Made by a program: the position numbers and the translations under genes
In this document: one piece after another, positions 1 through 7,511 of the stretch
Layout of the letters: each line of letters begins with the position of its first letter
Numbering within the stretch: position 1 is the first letter of the stretch
NCBI GenBank assembly: GCA_016794545.1
Contig: JAEUJX010000232.1
Location: 1 to 34,488 of the forward strand
Length of the DNA stretch: 34,488 nt
Direction: 5' to 3'
From: Myxococcales bacterium
GTDB lineage: Bacteria; Myxococcota_A; Polyangia; Haliangiales; Haliangiaceae
Notes under the pieces: generated by a model
Told to the model about the DNA's origin: nothing
What the model saw: the letters and a program-made list of their open reading frames with translations, nothing else
Database searches by the model: none

Positions 1-101
1 ACGGTGACCTCGAGGAGTGCGCCGAGGCCGCGATCGCGCTCGCCAACCAGCGCGGCGGCAAGGACAACATCACGGCCGTCGTGATCGAAGTGAAGCCCTG
101 A
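1..101 (+). CDS. PP2C-family protein phosphatase, C-terminal fragment
   Basis: Only the last 32 codons lie in the window, read in the frame starting at base 3 and ending at TGA 99-101. The residues run GDLEECAEAAIALANQRGGK and then DNITAVVIEVKP. The GGxDNITAVVIEV ending is the terminal beta-strand signature of PPM/PP2C-type Ser/Thr phosphatases, where the Asp of DNIT is a metal ligand. In bacteria these enzymes usually oppose Hanks-type kinases, which are abundant in myxobacteria. The start and the rest of the catalytic core lie left of the window, so the family call is good but the specific role is unknown. Confidence 0.8.
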   Translation, partial: GDLEECAEAAIALANQRGGKDNITAVVIEVKP

Positions 102-129
102 GGGCCTCGCGGTCGGCTGTTGCGAGGTC

Positions 130-149
130 CGCCGGACGCGCCTCCGGCG
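130..149 (+). terminator. hairpin after the PP2C gene
   Basis: CGCCGGA (130-136) pairs with TCCGGCG (143-149) around a 6-nt loop, 28 nt after the phosphatase stop. No T-run follows, so it is a possible Rho-dependent or weak terminator, or simply an mRNA 3' end structure. Confidence 0.3.
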
Positions 150-209
150 CGGAATTGACGTCCGACTTAATTACACGGCGTGGCAGTTTCCGTGCGCGAC
201 TGTAATGAG

Positions 210-300
210 GTCGGACTTCAGATCGCGCTGCCCAGCTGTACAGAGGTCAGACGGGTCGGACATCAAATCGCGCTGTCCAGCTGTACAGCGGTCGGACGGG
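210..300. repeat. two direct 46-nt repeats, period 45
   Basis: Bases 210-255 and 255-300 are two direct copies with about six differences. Each starts GTCGGAC and contains the perfect palindrome CTGTACAG, at 236-243 and 281-288. The repeats lie between the PP2C stop and the likely start of the next gene. A longer open frame runs through them but would encode only a 15-residue repeat with no family resemblance, so I treat them as intergenic. They may be paired operator sites or an intergenic repeat element. Confidence 0.6.
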
Positions 301-383
301 GCGGGCTTCATCGCTCGCAGCCTCACGCGCTCGGCGAGTCCTCGGGAATAGTCGGCCTTCGGCGAAACGTTCCGGGACACGCG

Positions 384-2285
384 GTGTCCAAGCCTCCAGT
401 GACCCGGCGCACGCGGATTCTCCTGGCGGGTGTCGCCCTCGCGGCGGTGGTGGTGCTCGGGCTCCTGTCCGGCGATGCGCCGGTCCGGGTCGGACCGGAC
501 GGCACGATCACGCGGTCGTCCGCCCCGGCGGGCGGTCCGGCCTCCGGAGTCCGGGCGCGCACGGTGGATCCGACGTTCGGCAACGCGCTCGCGAGGGCGG
601 GACGCGGCGGCACGATCGCGTTCGGCTCGGCCGAGGTCACCGATGGCGACGTCACGATCTCGGGGACGGTCGTCGATGCGCGCGCGGGCACGCCGGTGCC
701 GTCGGTCGAGGTCGTGTTCCGCAGCGAGCGCGGCGAGGAGGCGGTGCAGGCCGGCGAGGATGGCCGGTACGCGATCACGCTCGCGCGCGGTCGCTATCGC
801 GCGTTCGTGCGCGACGAGTCGGTGCTCTCGGTGGGGCGGCCGGAGGGACCGCGGCTGCCGACCTTGCCGTCGGCCGAGGTCGCCGGCGTTCCCGACGAGG
901 GCCTGATGCCGATCATCGTCGCGGCTGCCGACGCCGACGCGGTCGATCTCTCCGTCGTGCGCGGCGGCACGATCATCGGCCAGGTGACCGACACGCGCGG
1001 CAAGGCGATCGCGGGCGCGGTCGTGCGCGCGCGGGGCGGCGCCTGGCGGCCGGCGCTCGGCACCGACGTCGCCGAGACCGACGCGCTCGGCAACTTCGTG
1101 CTGCACCTGCCCGCCGGAGGCTACGTGCTCGAGGCCACACACGAGCGGTTTGCCGGCGTCGCCGACTCGAGCGAGCGGGTCAATCTGCCGGCCGGCGCGA
1201 AGCTGACGAGCACGCTCGCGCTGACCGCGGGCTGCGTGATCGCGGGGCGGGTGATCGACGCGAAGGGCAACGCATCGAGCGACGGCGCGATCGAGAAGCG
1301 CTGGGGCGCCAGTGACCTCGAGTTCGGTCCCGCGGGCAGCGTCGAGTCCGACGGCACGTTCCGCTGGGTCACCACCGAGGAGGCCGACGTGACGCTGCGC
1401 GCGTGGCCGTGGAAGTCGCCGCCCTCGCAGAGCCGCACGTTCCCATGCCGCGACGGCGCGCGCTTCACCGACGTCGTGTTCACTCTGCAAGACCGTGCCC
1501 CCGACATAGAGGGCACGCTCGTCGACGAGCACGGGCAGCCCGTGCCCTTCGCCTTCGTGGATCTGGCTCCGCAGTCGGCGGGCGGTATCGGCCAGCAGGA
1601 GCGCACCGACGCGAACGGCCACTGGCAGGTGTTCAGCATGCCCGCGGGCAGCTACCGGATCAGCGCGAGCGCGCCAGGCCACGGCGTCGCGGTGACCACC
1701 GTGCAGGCGCCGGCGCGCGCGGTCGCCCTCCAGCTCGGCGGCGTCGGCCGGATCGAGGGTACGACCACGCTGCTCGTCGCCGGCACGTTCGAGCTCACCG
1801 ACGTCTCGTGTCTCGACACCGGCCGCCGCGGCCGCGTGGCGCTCGGGCAGCAGCACCGGCTCGTCCAGGTCGTCGGCGGTCGCTTCACGATCGATGATCT
1901 CCCGGCGTGCAACCTCGTCGCGCGCGCGATTTGGCGCGATCAGGCCGTGCGCCTCGACGTCGAGGTGCCCGCGTCCGGCACGGCCCGCGTCGAGATCGCG
2001 CTCGGTCCGCCGCACGCCAAGACCGTGCACGGCCTCGTGCGCGATGCCGACGGCCGCATCGTGCGCGACGCGCTCGTCACCGCCGCCTACAAGGGCGGCC
2101 GCACCGCGGTCGCGCGCTCCGACGACGCCGGCCGGTTCACGCTCCAGACGTTCTCCGGCGCGACGCTGTCCGCCGACCACGACGGCGCGCAGGGCCTCGC
2201 CACCGTCGGCATGGCGAACGTCGACGAGGAGCAGGTCGACATCATGCTCGGCGTCGTCGACCGCCCGCGCGGCTGGGACGACTGA
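384..2285 (+). CDS. membrane-anchored carboxypeptidase-regulatory-like (beta-sandwich) protein
   Basis: From the GTG at 384 the product is 633 aa. It begins VSKPPVTRRTRILLAGVALA, a basic n-region followed by one hydrophobic segment at about residues 9-30. An in-frame ATG at 180 would add 68 repetitive residues and bury the membrane segment, so 384 is preferred. The rest is a series of carboxypeptidase regulatory-like / Cna-B-like sandwiches: phrases such as ISGTVVDARAGTPVPSVEVV, GQVTDTRGKAIAGAVVRARG, GTLVDEHGQPVPFAFVDL and HGLVRDADGRIVRDALVTAA are each followed by a 'GRYAI' or 'GSYRI' strand. This architecture is common in extracytoplasmic proteins of Myxococcota. No catalytic domain is visible; adhesion or a structural role is an inference only. 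Confidence 0.8.
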   Translation: MSKPPVTRRTRILLAGVALAAVVVLGLLSGDAPVRVGPDGTITRSSAPAGGPASGVRARTVDPTFGNALARAGRGGTIAFGSAEVTDGDVTISGTVVDARAGTPVPSVEVVFRSERGEEAVQAGEDGRYAITLARGRYRAFVRDESVLSVGRPEGPRLPTLPSAEVAGVPDEGLMPIIVAAADADAVDLSVVRGGTIIGQVTDTRGKAIAGAVVRARGGAWRPALGTDVAETDALGNFVLHLPAGGYVLEATHERFAGVADSSERVNLPAGAKLTSTLALTAGCVIAGRVIDAKGNASSDGAIEKRWGASDLEFGPAGSVESDGTFRWVTTEEADVTLRAWPWKSPPSQSRTFPCRDGARFTDVVFTLQDRAPDIEGTLVDEHGQPVPFAFVDLAPQSAGGIGQQERTDANGHWQVFSMPAGSYRISASAPGHGVAVTTVQAPARAVALQLGGVGRIEGTTTLLVAGTFELTDVSCLDTGRRGRVALGQQHRLVQVVGGRFTIDDLPACNLVARAIWRDQAVRLDVEVPASGTARVEIALGPPHAKTVHGLVRDADGRIVRDALVTAAYKGGRTAVARSDDAGRFTLQTFSGATLSADHDGAQGLATVGMANVDEEQVDIMLGVVDRPRGWDD

Positions 2286-2331
2286 GCCGCGTCCGGCCCG
2301 GACAACTCGTGGTGCACACGAAGTGCATCAA

Positions 2332-3504
<1,173 letters not shown>

Positions 3505-3543
3505 CGGACGGAGCCTATCAGCCGGGTGCCGAGCGCGATGGTG

Positions 3544-3774
3544 TCACGCGCGCGGCCGGCGCACGATCAGCACGGAGCCGGCGGCGAGGACCAGCGCACC
3601 CGCACCGGCGAGCACCCACGTCTTCCAGGTCCGCGCGGGCGCGGCCGCGCGGTGGGGCACCGCGGTCGTCGCGCTCGCCGCGGCGTGCGCGGAGCTCTAT
3701 GCGGGCGGATCGCTCGCGGGGAACGACTCGAGGCTCGCCTGATCGACCGCGTCCCAGCTTCGCTCGGTCGGCAT
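3544..3774 (-). pseudogene. small SFPASDPP-motif membrane protein interrupted by an in-frame amber codon
   Basis: From ATG 3774 the frame reads MPTERSWDAVDQASLESFPA followed by SDPPA, then TAG (3699-3697). The same frame stays open for 50 more codons to TGA (3546-3544). After the amber it encodes an Ala-rich linker and a membrane anchor, TWKTWVLAGAGALVLAAGSV then LIVRR. The 'DxASxESFPASDPP' phrase is widespread in small bacterial proteins and is commonly followed by Trp; TGG to TAG is a single transition. An AGGAG (3786-3782) sits 7 nt before the ATG, inside the end of the upstream gene, which stops 3 nt before this start. It is therefore the second gene of a tight operon. A sequencing error, a fresh nonsense mutation and readthrough are all possible. 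TAG is used as an ordinary stop elsewhere in the window. Confidence 0.7.
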
Positions 3775-3777
3775 GTG

Positions 3778-4002
3778 TCAGCTCCTCAGCTTGTGGATGC
3801 CCCACGCGGCGAGCGCGATCGCGCCCACTGCGCCAGCCACCGTGCCCGCGACCTGGAGGAGCGCCTTCGGCAGCTTCAGCTCGCCCGGCGTGGAGGTCAC
3901 CTGCGTATCGGGGTCCTCCCACTCGATGACGAGCGCGACATAGTCGGGCCCCTCGAGAGCGGGGGGCTCCTCGGGGATCCATGGAGCTCTCGTGGTCAGC
4001 AT
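3778..4002 (-). CDS. small single-pass membrane protein, unrecognised
   Basis: This is 74 aa from ATG 4002, beginning MLTTRAPWIPEEPPALEGPD. A soluble acidic N-terminal half (YVALVIEWEDPD) is followed by a C-terminal hydrophobic segment at about residues 48-69, rich in Ala and Gly, and a basic end HKLRS. An alternative start 36 nt upstream (MTCGTCVALSNV) is possible but less convincing. The stop lies 3 nt from the start of the SFPASDPP gene, so the two are probably co-transcribed. The 45 bp to the divergent GspC-like gene must hold promoters for both directions. No family is recognised; the call rests on operon structure and the membrane segment. Confidence 0.55.
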   Translation of the reverse strand: MLTTRAPWIPEEPPALEGPDYVALVIEWEDPDTQVTSTPGELKLPKALLQVAGTVAGAVGAIALAAWGIHKLRS

Positions 4003-4047
4003 GACGTTCGAAAGAGCAACACACGTGCCGCATGTCATGCTCGGAGA

Positions 4048-4926
4048 ATGTCGGAGGGACGCAGGCTCCCAGCGATCGCGGTCGGCATGGCGGTGCTCGC
4101 GGTCGTGCTGTCGGCGATCGCGACCGTCGTCGTGATCGCGCGTGATCCGGGAGCCGAGGCGGCGGCGGAGCCCGCGCGTCCCACACCGGCGGCCCGGCAG
4201 GTCGAGGCGACCGATCTCGTCGCGCTCGAGCGGGACAGCATCGAGCCCGCGAGCCAGAACGGCGCGGTGATCGGCGTCCGCGTCACCGATCCCGATCTGC
4301 GTCACGTGCTCGGCCTGGACGTCGACGACGTGGTCACCGCGATCTCGGGCCGACCGGTCCGGCGGCAGTTCGACATCCACGACGTGATCGCGGGCGCGAG
4401 CCTCATGAACACCAACGCGCTGTTCGTCGAGCTCATGCGAGGCGACGAGCCCGTGCTGGTCCGCTGGGATCTCGCCGGCGATCTGCGCACGGCGCGGCGC
4501 GCGCTCCCCCCGCGCTCGCCCCGTCCCGGCCTTCCGTCGCCGACGTCACCGGTGCGGCCGGTGCGTGATCCGTTGATCGATACCGTCACCGCGGTCGACG
4601 ACCACCACCTGAGCGCGCCGCGCGCGACGATCGAGCAGATCGCCGCGAGCCCGAAGCTGTACGCGCAGGGCGCGCGCGTGCTCCGCGGCTATCCGTCCGG
4701 CGGGCGGCCCGCGGGCGTGCGGCTCTATCTGCTGCGCCCGACGTCGGTCTTCTACGCACTCGGCCTGCGCAGCATGGACACGATCACCGCGGTCAACGGC
4801 ATCAGCGTCGACGACCCGGCGAAGCTCGCGGACGTCTACGAGCAGGTGAAGTCGGCGGCGACACTCCGGATCGAGATCGACCGGCGCGGCACCGCCGAAG
4901 TCATCGAGATCACGCAGACGCCGTAG
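4048..4926 (+). CDS. GspC-like membrane protein with two PDZ domains
   Basis: This is 292 aa from ATG 4048, with CGGAG (4042-4046) just before it. A single N-terminal membrane segment (about residues 8-31, LPAIAVGMAVLAVVLSAIAT) is followed by an Ala/Pro linker. A first PDZ-like domain follows (about 70-145, GVRVTDPDLRHVLGLDVDDV then VTAISGRPV), then a Pro-rich linker. A second PDZ runs from about 195 to 290 (GVRLYLLRPTSVFYALGLRS, MDTITAVNGISVDDPAKLAD). The second PDZ, with its 'RxTSxYxxLGLRxxDTIxAVNG' pattern, resembles myxobacterial type II secretion GspC. No other gsp gene is near, so this may be an orphan PDZ scaffold rather than a working secretin partner. It is tail-to-head with imuA, 59 bp downstream. 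Confidence 0.7.
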   Translation: MSEGRRLPAIAVGMAVLAVVLSAIATVVVIARDPGAEAAAEPARPTPAARQVEATDLVALERDSIEPASQNGAVIGVRVTDPDLRHVLGLDVDDVVTAISGRPVRRQFDIHDVIAGASLMNTNALFVELMRGDEPVLVRWDLAGDLRTARRALPPRSPRPGLPSPTSPVRPVRDPLIDTVTAVDDHHLSAPRATIEQIAASPKLYAQGARVLRGYPSGGRPAGVRLYLLRPTSVFYALGLRSMDTITAVNGISVDDPAKLADVYEQVKSAATLRIEIDRRGTAEVIEITQTP

Positions 4927-4951
4927 CGATCCCCCATCGCGCCGATGGTCG

Positions 4952-4985
4952 CTGTCAGGCCTGCCTGGTACTGAACGGATGTTCC
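4952..4985 (+). promoter_or_regulatory. SOS promoter of imuA with LexA-type box
   Basis: GAAC-GGAT-GTTC (4973-4984) is a perfect GAACN4GTTC palindrome, and the flanking CTGAAC matches the half-site of the Myxococcus LexA consensus as I recall it (CTRHAMRYBYGTTCAGS and its complement). A possible -35 CTGTCA lies at 4952-4957, 34 nt before the ATG at 4986. The box ends 1 nt before the ATG and there is no Shine-Dalgarno sequence. This places the likely transcription start at or next to the start codon. Confidence 0.65.
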
Positions 4986-5774
4986 ATGACCAAGGACCTT
5001 CGCGATCTGCTCGCCCGCGCCACCGCCCGCGCCACCGCCACGGCGGCCTCGGCGGCGACGACCGCGAGCGCGAAGGTGCTGCGGCTCGAGGATCTCCGGC
5101 CGGCGCAGGAGGAGGAGACCGCCGCGAGCTGGTCACTCGCCACGCTACGCGGTCGGCTCGTCGAGCTGTCCGCGCGCGGCGCGACGGCGGCGCTGACCAC
5201 CGCCGCCGAGCTCGTGCTCGAAGCACAGCGCGCGGAGGATCCGGTCGCGTGGATTATCCCGGCGATCGAGCTACGCGAGTCACACACCACTTCCGGCGGT
5301 GCTTCGCGGCCCGGCGGGCCGGGCCTTGCGCCCGTAGATCCGCGCTTCTCCGATCGCACCGGCACGTTCTATCCGCCGGATCTCGCGGAGACCGGCATCG
5401 ATCTCGCCGCGCTCGTCGTGGTGCGCGCGCCATCGGTGGTCGCGTGCGCGCGTTCGGCCGAGCGCCTGCTCCGCTCGGGCGCGTTCGGCCTCGTCGTCCT
5501 CGATCTCGCCGCGGTTTCCCTCGATCGGTGGCCGGATCAGACCTTGGGCCGTCTGGTCTCGCTCGCGCAGGCACACGACGCCGCGGTCGTGTGCATCACC
5601 GAGAAGACGCCGGAGACCGGCTCGCTCGGCTCGCTGGTGTCGCTGCGCGCCGAGGCGTTGCGTGCGCGCCGCGATGGCGGCGAGTTCGAGGTGACGATCC
5701 GCGCGCTCAAGGACAAGCGCCGCGGTCCGGGCTGGTCGCATCGCCTGAAGGCACGCGGTCCGTCGGGGTTGTAG
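4986..5774 (+). CDS. imuA: ImuA-like RecA-fold mutasome protein
   Basis: This is 262 aa from the ATG directly after the LexA-type box. ImuA is the SOS-induced RecA-like accessory protein that works with ImuB and DnaE2 in translesion synthesis. Residues 55-90 (LRGRLVELSARGATAALTTA, then AELVLEAQ and PVAWI) align in pattern with the first strand, P-loop and helix of RecA. The loop reads ARGATAALTT, so the Walker A Gly-Lys-Thr is absent. A second strand ends FGLVVLDLAAVSLDRW (about 167-182), at the Walker B position. The basic tail RALKDKRRGPGWSHRLKARG is typical of the family. The call is strengthened by imuB and dnaE2 further along the same strand with matching boxes. The stop is TAG; no partner gene follows within the same operon. 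Confidence 0.75.
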   Translation: MTKDLRDLLARATARATATAASAATTASAKVLRLEDLRPAQEEETAASWSLATLRGRLVELSARGATAALTTAAELVLEAQRAEDPVAWIIPAIELRESHTTSGGASRPGGPGLAPVDPRFSDRTGTFYPPDLAETGIDLAALVVVRAPSVVACARSAERLLRSGAFGLVVLDLAAVSLDRWPDQTLGRLVSLAQAHDAAVVCITEKTPETGSLGSLVSLRAEALRARRDGGEFEVTIRALKDKRRGPGWSHRLKARGPSGL

Positions 5775-5951
5775 TCGGGTAACAAGTACAAACTGTGAGC
5801 TGGCTCTGGAGACTGTGAAAGCCCGAGCAGCCACCCCCCGGAACGACTGTCCCTAAGCACGGCTGTCTCCACTCCTCGTCGGAACTGGGCATTCCGACTG
5901 GATCCGAGCAGTGTCGGATGGGTGGCACGTCGGGTGCTCATGTGGTCTCCC

Positions 5952-6578
5952 ATGCTGAAGCCATCCGCTACCAAGACCGCTCTCGTGATCGCCGTGCTCG
6001 CGACTCCGGCCCTGGCCGGCAGTGGCAAGCCCAACCTCAAACCCGCCGCAGTCGCCAAGCTCGACAAGGCCGTCGCGCCGCTCGCTCCGCTGCCCGTGAA
6101 GTCTTCCGCGAAGATCGAGCTGCCCTCCGCTGGCGCGCCGAGCGAGGCGGCGCCCGAGGAGACCAAGCCCGAGTCGAGGAAGCTCGTCGAGAGCTACGAC
6201 CTCGGCAAGGTCTCGCTCGGCGAGAGCTACGACATCCTGAAGCCGGGCCGTGGCACGCGCAGCGCGCTGCCGGGCGAGGCCGAGATGATCGTCGTGCCGC
6301 GCAGCCTGACGCCGCAGCAGGTCGGCGTCGTCGTGAAGGAGAAGAGCGCCGAGCTCGACTACTGCTGGCAGCGCCTCGCGATCATCGATCGCGTGCCGAG
6401 CACCGCCGTGCTGAAGCTGAAGATCGACGTCATGGGCAAGGTCACCTCGCTCGCGATCGGCGGCGACGCGCCCGCGTCGGTCAACGCGTGCCTCAAGGAG
6501 GCCGTGCCGCACTGGGTGTTCCCCGAGGCGGAGACCAAGAGCGAGATCAGCTACCCGGTCGCGTTCCGCTCGCTCTGA
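5952..6578 (+). CDS. secreted AgmX/TonB-C-like protein
   Basis: This is 208 aa from ATG 5952, which gives a compact signal peptide MLKPSATKTALVIAVLATPA with a cut near ALA-GS. Starts at 5922 and 5940 are also open but only lengthen the n-region. A Lys/Pro/Ala-rich linker leads to a C-terminal domain at about 120-208: LTPQQVGVVVKEKSAELDYC, then VLKLKIDVMGKVTSLAIGG and CLKEAVPHWVFPEAE, ending YPVAF. The paired Cys (in DYCWQ and NACLK), the 'WxFP' and the YPxxF end are features of the AgmX/PglI C-terminal domain found in myxobacterial motility and envelope proteins. It probably acts in the periplasm as part of an envelope complex; the partner is unknown. The 177 bp before it hold no recognisable gene. 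Confidence 0.65.
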   Translation: MLKPSATKTALVIAVLATPALAGSGKPNLKPAAVAKLDKAVAPLAPLPVKSSAKIELPSAGAPSEAAPEETKPESRKLVESYDLGKVSLGESYDILKPGRGTRSALPGEAEMIVVPRSLTPQQVGVVVKEKSAELDYCWQRLAIIDRVPSTAVLKLKIDVMGKVTSLAIGGDAPASVNACLKEAVPHWVFPEAETKSEISYPVAFRSL

Positions 6579-6579
6579 A

Positions 6580-6599
6580 CGTCAACGTCGGCGTTGACG
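6580..6599 (+). terminator. hairpin just after the AgmX-like gene
   Basis: CGTCAACG (6580-6587) and CGTTGACG (6592-6599) form a perfect 8-bp stem with a TCGG tetraloop, starting 1 nt after the stop codon at 6576-6578. No T-run follows, so it is a probable transcript 3' end or processing structure rather than a canonical intrinsic terminator. Confidence 0.5.
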
Positions 6600-6988
6600 G
6601 CGACGTTCGCTGTCCGCGCCTGCTGGCGTCTGGCGGTGGGCGCGGCGCTCTGTCTTCGGGCCGCTGACTCGTCGTCGTGCCGAGCATCGCGCAGCGCCTG
6701 TTCCACGCGTTCGACCTCGTCGTGTGCGCCGCGAACCGCGGCTCGAGGTCGCGATACCTCTCGACGGCGCCCCTGCCCACGTGCCCGGATGCCCACGTGC
6801 CCGGATCGTTCGCGTCGAAGCTCCCACGCTGCCGAAGTACGACGACATCTTCGGCCTCGGGGTCTGGCCTGGTTCGACACACGTGCACGCCCGGGTCGGC
6901 GGAGATCTCTCCGTGCGTCCTCGGCTCGCCGTAGGTGATCGAGATCCACCCACCATGGAGCGGTCTCCCGCGCGCATGCGCAGCGGCG
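6600..6988. other. gene-free stretch with a tandem 16-mer
   Basis: Several open frames cross these ~390 bp on both strands, but none shows a recognisable domain, start signal or convincing amino-acid pattern. The only clear structure is a perfect tandem duplication of GCCCACGTGCCCGGAT at 6775-6790 and 6791-6806. The stretch sits between the AgmX-like gene and the relic and repeat array of the SDR gene, and is probably decayed sequence. Confidence 0.5.
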
Positions 6989-7029
6989 AGGATCGTCGCG
7001 ACCTCCTCGACCGGCTGCGCCCCCTGGCA
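6989..7029 (-). pseudogene. relic fragment of the SDR gene
   Basis: These ~41 bp are nearly identical (three or four differences) to 7651-7691 inside the intact SDR gene. They encode the same peptide LPGAQPVEEVATI with small changes (CQGAQPVEEVATI). The similarity ends at the edge of the repeat array at 7030 on one side and decays past 6985 on the other. It marks a second, mostly deleted copy of the 3' part of the SDR gene beyond the array. Confidence 0.75.
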
Positions 7030-7059
7030 GCGGACAGCGAAAAGGGGGCCCGGACAGCG

Positions 7060-7078
7060 AAAAGGGGGCCCGGCCCCC
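7060..7078 (-). terminator. intrinsic terminator, array unit 1
   Basis: On the minus strand GGGGGC-CGG-GCCCCC is followed at once by TTTT. It is the farthest of five such hairpins from the SDR stop. Confidence 0.6.
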
Positions 7079-7152
7079 ATTGTCTTGTCCGACGAGGACT
7101 TCACCGTTTCGAGTCGAGCCAGACGTCAGCGCGCCGAGAGCGGCGGACAGCG

Positions 7153-7171
7153 AAAAGGGGGCCCGGCCCCC
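7153..7171 (-). terminator. intrinsic terminator, array unit 2
   Basis: Same stem as unit 1 on the minus strand, GGGGGC-CGG-GCCCCC then TTTT. Confidence 0.6.
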
Positions 7172-7243
7172 ATTGTTTTGTCCGACGAGGACTGTCCCGT
7201 TTCGAGTCGAGCCAGACGTCAGCGCCGAGAGCGGCGGACAGCG

Positions 7244-7262
7244 AAAAGGGGGCCCGCCCCCC
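7244..7262 (-). terminator. intrinsic terminator, array unit 3
   Basis: Variant stem on the minus strand, GGGGGGCGGGCCCCC then TTTT. Confidence 0.6.
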
Positions 7263-7355
7263 GTTGTCTTGTCCGACGAGGACTGTCCCGTTCGAGTCGA
7301 GCCAGACGTCAGCGCGCCGAGAGCGGCGGACAGCGAAAAGGGGGCCCGGACAGCG

Positions 7356-7374
7356 AAAAGGGGGCCCGGCCCCC
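7356..7374 (-). terminator. intrinsic terminator, array unit 4
   Basis: Same sequence as unit 1 on the minus strand, GC stem followed by TTTT. Confidence 0.6.
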
Positions 7375-7445
7375 ATTGTCTTGTCCGACGAGGACGTCCC
7401 GTTTCGAGTCGAGCCAGACGTCAGCGCCGAGAGCGGCGGACAGCG

Positions 7446-7464
7446 AAAAGGGGGCCCGCCCCCC
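7446..7464 (-). terminator. intrinsic terminator of the SDR gene, array unit 5
   Basis: This is the hairpin closest to the SDR stop (7512-7514), about 50 nt downstream on the minus strand. The stem GGGGGGCGGGCCCCC is followed by TTTT. It is the most likely functional terminator; the others would be back-ups. Confidence 0.7.
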
Positions 7465-7511
7465 GTTGTCTTGTCCGACGAGGACTTCACCGTTTCGAGT
7501 CGAGCCAGACG

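Noticed and set aside
180-383. N-terminal extension from ATG 180 of the carboxypeptidase-like protein
   Set aside because: It would translate the 45-bp repeats and bury the membrane anchor internally. GTG 384 gives a normal anchor.
171-2180. 669-aa open frame on the minus strand opposite the carboxypeptidase-like gene
   Set aside because: It is the Arg/Ala/Asp-rich antisense shadow typical of high-GC coding DNA. The plus strand shows a membrane anchor and recognisable repeat domains.
3544-3774. Genome-wide TAG recoding as an explanation for the amber codon
   Set aside because: TAG ends imuA, imuB, the GspC-like gene and CxxxCC copy 1 at natural C-termini, so it works as a normal stop here.
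3518-4186. 222-aa minus-strand frame over the two small membrane genes
   Set aside because: It is Arg-rich with no domain, while another frame shows a ribosome site, the SFPASDPP motif and membrane segments.
6582-7104. 185-aa minus-strand frame as a second SDR-like gene
   Set aside because: Only about 13 residues (GAQPVEEVATI region) match the SDR. The remainder has no NAD-binding or catalytic motif and begins inside the repeat array, so it is a relic.
7101-7490. 129-aa minus-strand frame and several plus-strand frames through the 91-bp array
   Set aside because: They exist only because the repeat lacks stops in those frames. The peptides are translated terminator hairpins, and the array lies downstream of the SDR stop.
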